Positions 45,077 through 54,675 of a stretch of DNA of 59,775 nucleotides are shown here, piece after piece. Every line of letters begins with the position of its first letter. The stretch's first letter is position 1. The position numbers were made by a program, and so were the translations under genes. Below the pieces are notes generated by a model. The model was not told the origin of the DNA, did no database searches, and saw nothing but the letters and a program-made list of their open reading frames with translations. Origin of the DNA: an uncultured Oligoflexia bacterium (GTDB lineage: Bacteria > Bdellovibrionota > Bacteriovoracia > Bacteriovoracales > Bacteriovoracaceae). Location of the stretch: contig CATLVU010000003.1 of assembly GCA_950061135.1 (NCBI GenBank), forward strand, positions 1-59,775, read 5' to 3'.

Positions 45077-47380
45077 ATGAAAAATTTTAATTTAATACTC
45101 TTATTAGTCTTTTTAGTGGCTTGTAATAACCAGAGTTCTTCTGATGAAATTAGGGAGGCTGCAGAAGAATCCTTTGAGACAGAACAAGCTTCAAGTGGTT
45201 CTATACAAAATGGTCTATGTTACGTTGACCAATATGCTCCTGATGAAGAGTCAATAAACAGAAAATTAGATATCATTATCGTTCCTGATACTTCAACATC
45301 TCTAAAAGAAGAAAGAGGAGATATAGCAAATGGGTTTGATCATTTTATTAACTCTTTACCGGATCAAATAGATTATCGCGTGGGTGTCATACTAGGTCAC
45401 AGTGGAAAGTCACCTAAGTCTGGAAAGCTTTTCCAAAGAAATGATGAGCCATTTGTTCTGAACTCACAAGAAATGAACTCTGAAGATATTATTTCAGCTC
45501 TCCATCAAAAATTAAAATCACCTGCAGGTGATGGTTTTTCTGATGGAGGGGAAATGGGACTATATTCATTAAATGTGGCACTAACAGAAAATATTGAACA
45601 GCTACAACAAGACGGAGTTTTCAGAGAGGATGCTGCATTGGCCATTGTTTTTATTGCTGATGAACAAGATGTTTGTTTTGAATATCCAGAGCATATACAA
45701 AGTGTTCCCGATAAACAGAACAAAGAAAACAAAGCAAGAGACAAATATTGTAGAGATGAAAACGGAAACTATATTATAACACCTCAAGTTGTTTTAAATA
45801 AAATTAAAGAAGTAAATGGACAAAAGCCTTTAACCTTAGGTGCCGTTATTTATAATAATGCCGAAACAATGCCAATAAACGGTGAAAATGAAATCGGTTA
45901 TGGTTACAAAGAAATTGTTGAACTTGCGGGTGGAATAACAATTGATCTAGCAACGGGAAATTATGGAGATGGACTAGAAAGATTAGGTAGGCTGGCACAA
46001 GCATCTGTTCAACCTGAGAATGAATTTAACCTAAAGACTTCTCCTGTAGATTTATCGAGTATTCAAGTTACTGTTAATGGAGAAAGCGTAGGCTATAGAT
46101 ATATTAGTGAACATAATCAAATTAAATTAAATGAAGAACGTGATGCTTTTAGTGTTGCCAGGATCGAGTATTGTCAAAAAGAAGAAGAACCAATGATTGC
46201 GACTAAAGTTATTGCTGGTGGCTTTCATTCATGTGCTATTTATCTTAATGGTAAAGCTAAATGTTGGGGACAAAATAATAGTGGTCAACTAGGCTATAAT
46301 AATAATGACACCTATGGAGATAACGAACACGTAAGCTCTTTAGCTTTTTTGAATATTGATGAAAAAATCATTGATATGTCTGCAGGTTTGTTTCATACCT
46401 GTGCAATTTTAGAAAGTGGAAAAGTTTTATGTTGGGGAGCAAATGATAAAGGTCAACTAGGTTTAGGTCATACCGATAATACCTTTTTAGAAAATTCAAC
46501 AAAGATGAATTTAGGTGAGAATGCATTAAGAATATACTCTGGAACGAGGTATAATTGTGCCTTACTACAAAGTAAAAAAATTAAATGCTGGGGAGAAAAC
46601 TCATCAGGTCAGTTAGGCCTTGGCCATCCAAACAATATTGGAGACACTGAAGATTATACTACTTTTGAATACACTCCAGTTGGAAGTACTATTCAGCAAA
46701 TGGATATTTCTACAATTTCTAATCATTCATGTGCAGCACTAACTAATGGTGATGTTAAGTGTTGGGGTTTAAATAATTTTGGACAACTAGGCTACGGGCA
46801 TACCGATAATGTAGGTAACTCATCTTCAATTACAAATATTGATGGTATTTCTTTTGGTAATAAAGTGCTTCAATTAGCTACTGGCTTTTCACATACATGT
46901 GCAATTGAAGAAGGCCAAAAAGCAAGATGTTGGGGAAGTAATAATCTAGGTCAATTAGGGTTAGGATATGTCGACATAATTGGAGATGGAGAAGAAGCTA
47001 ATTCAGGGCCACAAGTAGATCTGAGTGGAGATGGTTCAGACAGCTTCAAAATGGTTGCAACAGGAAATAATCATACATGTGTTTTAGGTCTAAATAATAA
47101 AATCTATTGTTGGGGCTTTAATACTTATGGAAATACCGGACAAGCTTCTACAGGCCATATTGGAGATAATGAAAATATTTCTGTTTCAAATACTTTTGTA
47201 AATATAGACTCAGAGTTTTCACAAATAAGTGGCGGAGTAAATCATAGCTGTGCCTTAGAAAAAGACAAAGGTGAAATCATTTGTTGGGGACATAATAACT
47301 TTGGACAACTTGGTATCGCTAGTACTGAAACAATTGGAGATGACGAACTACCAACGCAATTTGTTCAGCTTCAAGAGTAA
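45077..47380 (+). CDS. Lipoprotein with VWA-like domain and seven RCC1 repeats
   Basis: 767 residues. Lipobox LVAC near 13-16. A von Willebrand A-like domain (LDIIIVPDTSTSLKEERGD, DYRVGVILGH) covers about 60-330, with a DTSTS metal-site motif like DxSxS. Then seven RCC1 repeats of the form HxCAxxxxGxxxCWGxNxxGQLG, each with two Cys. RCC1 propellers usually bind partners; with VWA they suggest a surface adhesion protein. Its 3' end overlaps the convergent Gly-rich gene by 33 bases. Confidence 0.82.
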   Translation: MKNFNLILLLVFLVACNNQSSSDEIREAAEESFETEQASSGSIQNGLCYVDQYAPDEESINRKLDIIIVPDTSTSLKEERGDIANGFDHFINSLPDQIDYRVGVILGHSGKSPKSGKLFQRNDEPFVLNSQEMNSEDIISALHQKLKSPAGDGFSDGGEMGLYSLNVALTENIEQLQQDGVFREDAALAIVFIADEQDVCFEYPEHIQSVPDKQNKENKARDKYCRDENGNYIITPQVVLNKIKEVNGQKPLTLGAVIYNNAETMPINGENEIGYGYKEIVELAGGITIDLATGNYGDGLERLGRLAQASVQPENEFNLKTSPVDLSSIQVTVNGESVGYRYISEHNQIKLNEERDAFSVARIEYCQKEEEPMIATKVIAGGFHSCAIYLNGKAKCWGQNNSGQLGYNNNDTYGDNEHVSSLAFLNIDEKIIDMSAGLFHTCAILESGKVLCWGANDKGQLGLGHTDNTFLENSTKMNLGENALRIYSGTRYNCALLQSKKIKCWGENSSGQLGLGHPNNIGDTEDYTTFEYTPVGSTIQQMDISTISNHSCAALTNGDVKCWGLNNFGQLGYGHTDNVGNSSSITNIDGISFGNKVLQLATGFSHTCAIEEGQKARCWGSNNLGQLGLGYVDIIGDGEEANSGPQVDLSGDGSDSFKMVATGNNHTCVLGLNNKIYCWGFNTYGNTGQASTGHIGDNENISVSNTFVNIDSEFSQISGGVNHSCALEKDKGEIICWGHNNFGQLGIASTETIGDDELPTQFVQLQE

Positions 47381-48499
47381 AAATATTGATATAAAAAATG
47401 AAGAAAGAAAAATAATAATATTTAACTCATAGTTAATACTTTCTCTGTAGGTACAGGCTGCTTCAATATCACTTTCAAAAAGTTCTTGCTGTTCAGCTAA
47501 TGGTAAAGGGTCAATAATACTACTTGGAGTTGTGCTTGTGTTTACAGTAACTCCCCCTGGATTTTGATTAACACTTCCTGAAAAAGTTCCGTTTGGTGTA
47601 TCAATTCTGATAATTCCATCAGAGCCTTTTCCCCCTGCGGCTCCTGCTCCATTGGTATTCGCAGCTCCACCTTCGACATCAATCACAGCATTATTAATTG
47701 ATATATTCTGGTCACTAATTAGATAAACTGTACCGCCTGCCCCGCTACCACCATTACCACCTTCAGCACCACCAGTAGTACTTGCACCGTCTTTCCCACT
47801 ATCTCCACGAGCATTTATCTGTGCACCAGAAGCGATTGTTATCGTACCTTTAGAAATTATCGCTATTGAGCCAGAACCATTACCGCCATTTCCTCCAGCT
47901 CCTGTTTCTGCAAAGGTATCATCATCTCCTGATCCTCCTCCTCCCCCGCCAGGCGCGCCTTGCAAAGAAGTCGATAAACTATTAACAGTTACAAATGCAG
48001 AGCCTCCTGAACCGAGTGCTCCATCACTTAGTCCGCCGCCGCCAACTCCAGCAACACCATTATCTCCTGTAGAGAAGTAACCTGCGCCGCCACCGCCGCC
48101 GCCATTAGCAGCACCAAAACCACCACCATCTCCTGCTGATGCCCCTTGTCCTTCTCCGGTTGTTGAGCCAGGAGCATTTACATTATTACACACACCGGCG
48201 CCACAATTTGCACCTCTTCCCCCTCCAGGTCCTGGTAATGTTGTTGTTGCAGAAATATTTATTATTCCTTCAATCACAACATTTCCTTGAGAACGAAGCT
48301 GTATCGGATCTTTTACCTCATTAAGGTCAACATCAATCGTCGCGGTACTCGCTACAAAAATTCCATCACAATTCCATACTGCTTTTTCTAGAGTCTTGTC
48401 CGTTGCCCAATTACAATCATCACTAGCATTACCAAAACTTAAATAACTCCAAGACGAATAAGGAAAAATAAGAATCATTATGATTAAAAAACGCACCAT
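47348..48499 (-). CDS. Gly-rich secreted protein with C-terminal membrane anchor
   Basis: 383 residues. Signal peptide (MVRFLIIMILIFPYSSWS). Residues about 90-300 are very rich in Gly with runs such as GGGGGGAGYFSTGDNG and GGGGGSGDDD. The C-terminus has one hydrophobic helix (LNIIIFLSSFFISIFLLLKL) then a short basic end, typical of a protein anchored after sorting. No family is recognised. Its 3' end overlaps the RCC1 gene by 33 bases (convergent). Confidence 0.68.
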   Translation of the reverse strand: MVRFLIIMILIFPYSSWSYLSFGNASDDCNWATDKTLEKAVWNCDGIFVASTATIDVDLNEVKDPIQLRSQGNVVIEGIINISATTTLPGPGGGRGANCGAGVCNNVNAPGSTTGEGQGASAGDGGGFGAANGGGGGGAGYFSTGDNGVAGVGGGGLSDGALGSGGSAFVTVNSLSTSLQGAPGGGGGGSGDDDTFAETGAGGNGGNGSGSIAIISKGTITIASGAQINARGDSGKDGASTTGGAEGGNGGSGAGGTVYLISDQNISINNAVIDVEGGAANTNGAGAAGGKGSDGIIRIDTPNGTFSGSVNQNPGGVTVNTSTTPSSIIDPLPLAEQQELFESDIEAACTYRESINYELNIIIFLSSFFISIFLLLKLNKLRW

Positions 48500-48623
48500 A
48501 GATTGATTTTAACGCTAAATAGATCAATCTTCCAAGTACCTGCTTTCAATATTGTGTAAATATCTTCATAAAAATTCCACCTGAAGAAGATGCAAATAAC
48601 AAACAATTCATTACTATTCAGAT

Positions 48624-49091
48624 ATGAATACAGCAGTTATTATATTTAGCGACTATAAAAAAGCTCGGATGGCAGCTCAAGACATTATTTGTAAAGCAAG
48701 CATTACAGATATTGATTTCATAACAAAATCTAATCAAGAATATTATAAAAATGAGTTTATAAAAAATTATTCTGTTTTTTCTGGAGGAAAAATACTGCTA
48801 TCAGGAACAATTATAGGCTCTATAAGTGGGTTGATTTTTCAAAGTATATTAAAATTTCTCATCCCAAACATATCAAGTTATGACTTTATTATATATTTCA
48901 TTATTGCTTTATTTACACTATATGGATTTCTTTTCTCATTAATTTATTATTTTGAACATTTCAACAATTTATCTACTAAGGATCTATTAAAAAATAAAGT
49001 TGCCATTATTGTTGAATTTTCAAATAAAAAGAAAAAAAACTTATTTAAAATATTACAAAATTACAATCCTGTGACTATTAAGACTTTATAG
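48624..49091 (+). CDS. Membrane protein, GSP17M/DUF1269-like
   Basis: 155 residues. An N-terminal ferredoxin-like stretch (MNTAVIIFSDYKKARMAAQ) resembles general stress protein 17M/DUF1269 proteins; two membrane helices follow (ILLSGTIIGSISGLIF and FIIYFIIALFTLYGFLFSLIYY), then a basic cytoplasmic end. No catalytic motif. The similarity is weak. Overlaps the convergent glycosyltransferase end by 6 bases. Confidence 0.5.
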   Translation: MNTAVIIFSDYKKARMAAQDIICKASITDIDFITKSNQEYYKNEFIKNYSVFSGGKILLSGTIIGSISGLIFQSILKFLIPNISSYDFIIYFIIALFTLYGFLFSLIYYFEHFNNLSTKDLLKNKVAIIVEFSNKKKKNLFKILQNYNPVTIKTL

Positions 49092-50159
49092 AAAGCTTTT
49101 GTATATTTGATGAGTCTTTGTCGCTGTGTTTTCTTTTAAAAAATTTTCACAAAGCATCTTGTAGGCGTTGTTTACTCTATTTAGCGTATCATTCGTATTC
49201 TTTAATGTTTGCTCTACCAGTTCAACCAGTTTTGCTGTATCCCCAATGGGTGCCAATAGTCCCGTCTCATTATTCTTCACAATTTCAGGTATTCCTCCTG
49301 CAGCAGTAGCAACCACTGGGATTTTACAGGCCATAGCATCCAAAATAGATGTTCCTAAACCTTCCTCTTTAGAAGTTATCAAAAAAACATCAAGCTGTGG
49401 AATAACCTCTTCAATATTATTTAGATGTCCTGTAAAAATGATATTTTGAGAACTAGAGGCTAACTTTTTTAACTCATCTTCTAGGGGCCCTTTCCCGATT
49501 ATTAAAAACTTGAGATTCTCTTGAGATTCAAATTTTTTTGCAACCTTTATAAAAGTAGGATAATCCTTGTGATCTCCAAGAGCTGAAGTATTTGCTATAA
49601 TTTTTGTTTCTACAGAGAGATTCAATTTTTTTCGTAAGTCTAATGATGGTTTTTCAAAAACAAACTTATTCTTATCAATACCGCTATAAACACAAATACT
49701 TTTATCTTCAATTAAATCTTTATCAATAATCTCTTTAATTTTTTGAGATACGGTTAGAATCTTCTTAACTTTAGGAGTATTAAATTTAAAACGTGAAATA
49801 TAATTATCTCTGATCTTAAAGTCTGTTCTTTTACTTACTATAAGTATTGATTTCATACCTATTAAAGCGGCGTAAACGGCTAAAGAATGTGCCCTTGCCG
49901 CGTGAGTATGAACAATGTCTGCTTGAACCCTATAAGAGAAGTTCTTAATACCAAAAATAGTTTTAAAACAAATACTGCTTGAAAAAGGTAGAGCTAAATA
50001 CTCTATTTTATTTTGAGCACAATACTCTTCAAACTCCGAGCCCCGTCTACAAACAACAAAAGATTGGCAGTTTTTTTTTGCTAACTCCTCAATAAGGTAA
50101 GCAACCTGCTGTTCTCCGCCTCGCCAAGTTTTCTCAGATACAATATGTAAAACCTTAAT
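49086..50159 (-). CDS. GT4-type glycosyltransferase starting with ATT
   Basis: 357 residues when read from ATT at 50157-50159. The first 100 residues (KVLHIVSEKTWRGGEQQVAYL, VQADIVHTHAARAHSLAVYAA) are the GT-B N-terminal domain with the normal glycine loop; the second half has LKFLIIGKGPLEDELK, NIIFTGHLN, FLITSKEEGLGTSILDAMAC and GGIPEIV, the nucleotide-sugar domain of GT family 4. An in-frame TAA lies directly before the ATT and no ATG, GTG or TTG occurs before codon 102. AGAGG is 6 bases before the ATT. So either ATT is used, as in infC, or the start was lost by one base change. Adds sugars to an envelope polymer or lipid. Confidence 0.8.
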   Translation of the reverse strand: MKVLHIVSEKTWRGGEQQVAYLIEELAKKNCQSFVVCRRGSEFEEYCAQNKIEYLALPFSSSICFKTIFGIKNFSYRVQADIVHTHAARAHSLAVYAALIGMKSILIVSKRTDFKIRDNYISRFKFNTPKVKKILTVSQKIKEIIDKDLIEDKSICVYSGIDKNKFVFEKPSLDLRKKLNLSVETKIIANTSALGDHKDYPTFIKVAKKFESQENLKFLIIGKGPLEDELKKLASSSQNIIFTGHLNNIEEVIPQLDVFLITSKEEGLGTSILDAMACKIPVVATAAGGIPEIVKNNETGLLAPIGDTAKLVELVEQTLKNTNDTLNRVNNAYKMLCENFLKENTATKTHQIYKSFL

Positions 50160-50222
50160 TTACAACCTCTTTTTTTAATTAGATAATTTTTCTATCTTAT
50201 CATTTATTTTTTGGAGGGTTAA

Positions 50223-50627
50223 ATGAAAATCTTTTCTTTTTTATTATTTCTAGGGTTTGTATCTTGTGCTCATCACAGAGATGTTCGCCCCGGAGATTCA
50301 GGTATTCACAAAGTAATTCTTCAAACAGAAAGTAAGGATGAAGGCTATAGAGATGCAAAAAATCAAGCAGATCATTTCTGTGAACAATCCAAAAAGTCTG
50401 CGTATATAGTATCAGAGGGCTCTAAATACACAGGGGATATGAAAGAAAGCGATTACAAAAAAGCAAAAACAATCACAAAAGTCACCAAAGGTGTGGGTGG
50501 TGCTGGTTATGTTTTTGGAGGAAAAAAAGAAAGAAATGCAGGAGGAATATTAGGGCTAGGAGGTCAAGTTGCTGATAGCGCCCTCGGGAAAGGCTATACC
50601 TATGCGATGACATTTAGATGCAAGTAA
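50223..50627 (+). CDS. Small lipoprotein with glycine-rich C-terminus
   Basis: 134 residues. Lipobox FVSC (Cys near 15). Residues about 35-75 are charged and helical; the end has KGVGGAGYVFGG and AGGILGLGGQVADSALGKGYTYAMTFRCK with a final Cys. The pattern is like Glycine-zipper lipoproteins of unknown role. A TTTTGGAGG box precedes the ATG. The transporter gene begins 10 bases inside its end. Confidence 0.6.
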   Translation: MKIFSFLLFLGFVSCAHHRDVRPGDSGIHKVILQTESKDEGYRDAKNQADHFCEQSKKSAYIVSEGSKYTGDMKESDYKKAKTITKVTKGVGGAGYVFGGKKERNAGGILGLGGQVADSALGKGYTYAMTFRCK

Positions 50628-51673
50628 AAAACATTCTTATACTTTTCTCTTTAATTGTTTTTGCCGCCATTGGAATCTTTGGACTAGGCGAAGCTCTTAC
50701 CCCTCTCATTTTATCAGCTGCGCTTGCTTATTTTGTTTTCCCTCTGATTAAAAAACTTGAAAACAAAGGTATAAAAAGAGAAATCGCAGTACTTGGAACT
50801 TTTAGTTTTATTGTTTTTTTTATCCTTGGAACCTTCTTGCTTATACTCCCTGGGCTAATCACTGACTCTAAAGAGTTAATTCAAGAATTTCCAACAGCAT
50901 TTACAAAATCAGTTAAAAGAATTGAAACCTTTGCCATTGACTTAGGCTTTGATGTTAATCTTTCAAAAAATGAAGCTATAACATATATAAAAGAGCATAT
51001 TTCAGGAATATCAACAGGGGTGTTAAAAAGCTTAAGCAAAGGGCTGACAATTGCTTTTGGAAATATTCTCAATTGGTTTCTTGCAATTTTAAATATTTTT
51101 CTTATTCCATTATTCTTTTTTTACATCATTATTGATTTTGAAAAATCAAAACAAAATATCAAAGAGCTTGTTCCTGTTTATGCTCGCGGCATACAAAAAA
51201 AGTATTCTAAATTAGCAAATCAAGTCCTAAGTGGCTATTTAAGAGGTCAGTTTACAGTGGCGATGATTCTTAGCGTTCTATATGGTTTTGGACTTTGGGC
51301 AAGCGGTTTAAAGTTTGGACTAATTATTGGATTAATTTCTGGCATGATTAGTATCATTCCTTATGCTGGTTTCACTCTTGGTTTTTTAGCTGCAATTATT
51401 ATGGGTGTTGCTAACTTTACAGGTGTAGACACACTGGTAGGTATTATTATTGTATTTGCAATCGTTCAAGTACTCGAAGGGTTCATTATTACTCCAAAAC
51501 TAGTCGGAGACAAAGTCGGATTAAGTCCGTTCGTTACTATTTTAGTACTAATAATTGGTGGAAACCTCTTTGGTCTATTGGGAATGTTACTTGCTATTCC
51601 TGTTGGAGCAATCGCTCAGGCCTTACTACAAGACTTATTAAAAGAGTATAAAAAATCAAATCTCTATATTTGA
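50618..51673 (+). CDS. AI-2E family (PerM) transporter
   Basis: 351 residues with about 8 membrane helices: a first pair (ILILFSLIVFAAIGIFGLGE and FSFIVFFILGTFLLILPG), a large outer loop, then GLWASGLKFGLIIGLISGMI, IPYAGFTLGFLAAIIMG and FVTILVLIIGGNLFGLLGM. The order and the IPYxG and QVLEGFIITPKLVGDKVGLSPF segments are the signature of this family, which exports small molecules or acts in Na+/H+ exchange. Co-transcribed with the lipoprotein (10-base overlap). Overlaps the convergent FAD oxidase gene end by 10 bases. Confidence 0.88.
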   Translation: MQVKNILILFSLIVFAAIGIFGLGEALTPLILSAALAYFVFPLIKKLENKGIKREIAVLGTFSFIVFFILGTFLLILPGLITDSKELIQEFPTAFTKSVKRIETFAIDLGFDVNLSKNEAITYIKEHISGISTGVLKSLSKGLTIAFGNILNWFLAILNIFLIPLFFFYIIIDFEKSKQNIKELVPVYARGIQKKYSKLANQVLSGYLRGQFTVAMILSVLYGFGLWASGLKFGLIIGLISGMISIIPYAGFTLGFLAAIIMGVANFTGVDTLVGIIIVFAIVQVLEGFIITPKLVGDKVGLSPFVTILVLIIGGNLFGLLGMLLAIPVGAIAQALLQDLLKEYKKSNLYI

Positions 51674-53454
51674 CAACTTTGTAAGCTTATCGCTGATTCT
51701 TTTTGGGCCTCACAGAAATTTCGATACTTATTTCCATTTGAGTCACAAACAGGAAAATATTTAGAACTACAAGGCGATGATAAGTCAAAATCATGTCTAT
51801 CCCAGTCCAATCCTATTGTTTGTCCAAATTGATTCGCAAAAACACCATGGCCATCGAATCGATTTAAAACGTGCTGAAAATTACTAAGCTTATCTTGGTA
51901 AGAGCCTAATTCAATTTGTTTTTGAAAAACCCATTCTTTATTTTTGCTCCAATGCCCCCTCGCATGTCTTTTTTCAATCATTGTATTTACAAACTCTTTA
52001 TAAGGTTTTTCATGCTTTGCCAGTCTTTTCTTATTAAAGTTTAAAGGCAGATAAACAGGAAGCTCTATAAAAGCTACATCTTCACCTTTTAAAAACTTTC
52101 CGCCGACTGAGCTATGGGCAATTAATGTAGTATCTTCTGCTTTTGTAAATCTTATAAAAGCACCTATCAAAGGAAGCGATACTTTATATTTTTCAGTAAT
52201 CTTTTTTACATCTCTTAAGGCATTCGTTATTTCTGATTGAGGAACAGCAAACTCCCAATCCATCTGAAAGAAGCCTTGCTTGATAGGAATAAAAGGACTC
52301 GAAGTTATTTTATGACTTTTTCCTATAACTTCATGAATAGCTTGTATTTTTCCATCTACTGTTTTAACAAATGGTGGTGTTAGTTTAAAGTTCTGAAATC
52401 TAAAAGTTTCAAGGAGTCTATTTACGGGCTCAAAACAAGCCCCCAACTGAACAGCTTGTTTAAATAGTGGTACGCTACTTTCTGAAACATTTGGAGTTAA
52501 TAACTGATTTTCTGCTCCATCTTGAGCTGACAAATGGGTTTTAACAGCGCAGCTTCTCATAACTTTTCCAATATTAGGAAACCAGTTTAATTGCCCCCAA
52601 TCACAATCAGCCAATAATTTTTTATATCCGTTATCTTGTAATAATATTTCGTCCTCTAAGTAGTCTACTTTTGCATATAAATTAAATGCAGGAAAAACCT
52701 TAAGTCTCATCTCTGTAATTACACCCAGCATTCCAAGGCTTGTTCTTAACGCCTTCCACTCATTCTCTGTTGTATTCTTCGCGTGATAAGTTTTTTTAAC
52801 TCCATCACTTGTAATCATTGTGATTGATCTGATTAAAGAAGCCATCACTGTCGGATACTTTAAAGAAGAGCCATGAGAACCAGTAGCTGTAGAACCCGCA
52901 ACACTCACGCCATTATAACCAATCATGGTCATTCCAATACTTTTTCCTTTTTCGTAAAGCCAGTCTGATAAATCGTTTATTGTTATACCGGGCTCCACAA
53001 CGACTGTTTCTTCCCCTTGAAACATCTCTAATCTTTTTGCACGATTTAAATATTTAGTAGAAACAATTGCACCTTGTGTACATAATTGCTCATTAGCAGA
53101 ATGAAGTTTACCAACAACTCTGACTTTATAACCTTTTTGAATATAATCACTTACAGTTTTTTCAAACAAACTCTGAGTTTTTGGTTCAGCAATTAGTTTA
53201 AAGTCAGTACATAATGTTTGATGATTATATGATCGAATTTCAGTTTTTATACAATCACTTGGACATGTCTCTACGGTTTCATCTTTATCTGCCTCGCAAA
53301 CTCTATTTCCACATGATCTTGTTAATAAAAAACCCGGACAGCTTAAAAGCTTGGAAGAAGATACTTTATCAATTATTTTTTCCAGAGTCAGCTTTTCGCT
53401 AACTGAGGCATGAGTTGAGAAGCTTAACAGTGATAGCATTAGAAATATACGCAT
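51664..53454 (-). CDS. Secreted FAD-linked sugar-lactone-type oxidase with flanking Cys-rich modules
   Basis: 596 residues, signal peptide (MRIFLMLSLLSFSTHA). A Cys-rich insert follows (CGNRVCEADKDETVETCPSDC, LNR-like). The FAD-binding PCMH-type domain (VRVVGKLHSANEQLCTQG, VEPGITINDLSDWLYEKGK, VAGSTATGSHGSSLKYPTV) resembles D-arabinono-1,4-lactone/L-gulonolactone oxidases and is followed by the ALO-type C-terminal region (FIELPVYLPLNFNKKRL). The last 40 residues (YFPVCDSNGNKYRNFCEAQKES) are Kazal-like. This combination is not usual for the family. Substrate unknown; likely periplasmic. Confidence 0.8.
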   Translation of the reverse strand: MRIFLMLSLLSFSTHASVSEKLTLEKIIDKVSSSKLLSCPGFLLTRSCGNRVCEADKDETVETCPSDCIKTEIRSYNHQTLCTDFKLIAEPKTQSLFEKTVSDYIQKGYKVRVVGKLHSANEQLCTQGAIVSTKYLNRAKRLEMFQGEETVVVEPGITINDLSDWLYEKGKSIGMTMIGYNGVSVAGSTATGSHGSSLKYPTVMASLIRSITMITSDGVKKTYHAKNTTENEWKALRTSLGMLGVITEMRLKVFPAFNLYAKVDYLEDEILLQDNGYKKLLADCDWGQLNWFPNIGKVMRSCAVKTHLSAQDGAENQLLTPNVSESSVPLFKQAVQLGACFEPVNRLLETFRFQNFKLTPPFVKTVDGKIQAIHEVIGKSHKITSSPFIPIKQGFFQMDWEFAVPQSEITNALRDVKKITEKYKVSLPLIGAFIRFTKAEDTTLIAHSSVGGKFLKGEDVAFIELPVYLPLNFNKKRLAKHEKPYKEFVNTMIEKRHARGHWSKNKEWVFQKQIELGSYQDKLSNFQHVLNRFDGHGVFANQFGQTIGLDWDRHDFDLSSPCSSKYFPVCDSNGNKYRNFCEAQKESAISLQSCQI

Positions 53455-53489
53455 ATAAGAATCCTTTCAAAAATCATGCTTGGTATCTA

Positions 53490-53846
53490 TTAAATAGGAG
53501 TAACTGATAGATCTAGAATTTCACCATTTTCTGATTCTGTTTTAATAATGGCTTTTTTACCTTTTTCAGTAATGACTCTAGGCTTACCTATTAATTTGTC
53601 GTTTTTATAGATTTTAGCGCTGATATCAATATAATTATTTTTTGTTTCTGCTGCTTGAAGTTCAACTTTTAAATCTCCATGCCCTAGATAGAATTTATTA
53701 CCAAACTCGGTGTAAATTTCAAAAGAGATATTAGAAATATCTGTCCCATCTAAATGACTTAACTCTAACTTAAAACCTTGGTGAGTAGATGCCCCAAAAG
53801 TAATAGAGGTAGAAAAAAGCAAACATAAGACTGTAAAAAACTTCAT
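53490..53846 (-). CDS. Small secreted protein
   Basis: 118 residues with a signal peptide (MKFFTVLCLLFSTSITFGA) and beta-rich sequence (HLDGTDISNISFEIYTEF, GHGDLKVELQAAE). No cysteine in the mature part. Not recognised. It starts 8 bases after the end of the barrel-like gene, so the two are probably an operon. Confidence 0.55.
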   Translation of the reverse strand: MKFFTVLCLLFSTSITFGASTHQGFKLELSHLDGTDISNISFEIYTEFGNKFYLGHGDLKVELQAAETKNNYIDISAKIYKNDKLIGKPRVITEKGKKAIIKTESENGEILDLSVTPI

Positions 53847-53853
53847 TTAAATC

Positions 53854-54606
53854 CTAAATATATATTCTGGCCCCAAAAGATGTCCCCTTAACTTGACGTT
53901 CATCATCAGAGACTCCATCTAACCCTTTAAGCTCAATATCTTCTTCAAACTGTGTTGCAAATAACCTTAAAAAACTCAAATCTACAAAAACACCCCATTG
54001 AGTTCTCGTTCCTGATATTTTGTGGTTTTCAAGGCCTGTTTTGGTCTCATTATATATTCTATAACGTCCATCAAAACCCAGAAACGAAGTCAGATACAAA
54101 CTTATATCTCCTCCATAGAACTTTTGATCAAAGTCTCCTAAAGAGTCATCCGCGAAGTATCGATTACCATATGTTAATATCAAATGCGTTGCTTGGTGTG
54201 AAGAGCCTATTAGTCTTAAATTCAAGGCCCCTTCTTTTTGAAAGTATAAATCATCATATTTTTCATATCGATAGGTGAAACCCAAAAAAGCTAGATATAA
54301 ACCAGTCTCACTTGCAATTCCAGGATTTTCTAAATCATCTTCTGTTTGGGTATTTTGATCAAAAGTAGTATTAGAATAATCAGTATAAAACTCTGTAAAA
54401 ATAAAACCATCATCAAGGTTTAGCAAAAGCCATTGATCTTGTAGCCTCATAGTTTCTTTTTGATAAAACCAATTGGATAAACTCCAACGCTTAAATTCTT
54501 TTTTCTCTTGTCTTGCATCTACATACTCCCAGACAGTCGATTCTATTTCTGCTAATACAGGAGCAGAAAAGCTAAATACAAAACAAAGAATTAGAAAGTT
54601 TTTCAT
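53854..54606 (-). CDS. Outer-membrane beta-barrel-like protein
   Basis: 250 residues with a signal peptide (MKNFLILCFVFSFSAPVLA). The mature part alternates short beta-strands with charged loops (YDDLYFQKEGALNLRLIGS, HLILTYGNRYF, GDISLYLTSFLGFDGRYRIY, GVFVDLSFLRLFATQF) and ends in GTSFGARIYI, resembling a small outer-membrane barrel. No family name can be given. Confidence 0.55.
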   Translation of the reverse strand: MKNFLILCFVFSFSAPVLAEIESTVWEYVDARQEKKEFKRWSLSNWFYQKETMRLQDQWLLLNLDDGFIFTEFYTDYSNTTFDQNTQTEDDLENPGIASETGLYLAFLGFTYRYEKYDDLYFQKEGALNLRLIGSSHQATHLILTYGNRYFADDSLGDFDQKFYGGDISLYLTSFLGFDGRYRIYNETKTGLENHKISGTRTQWGVFVDLSFLRLFATQFEEDIELKGLDGVSDDERQVKGTSFGARIYI

Positions 54607-54675
54607 TTAAGAACTCCATTGACGATACTAGTTGTAACATTATAGATTTTTTTTAGATAAATATTAAGGAAATTC

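Noticed and set aside
48139-48324. Plus-strand frame opposite the Gly-rich protein
   Set aside because: Leu/His-rich translation of Gly codons read backwards, typical shadow.
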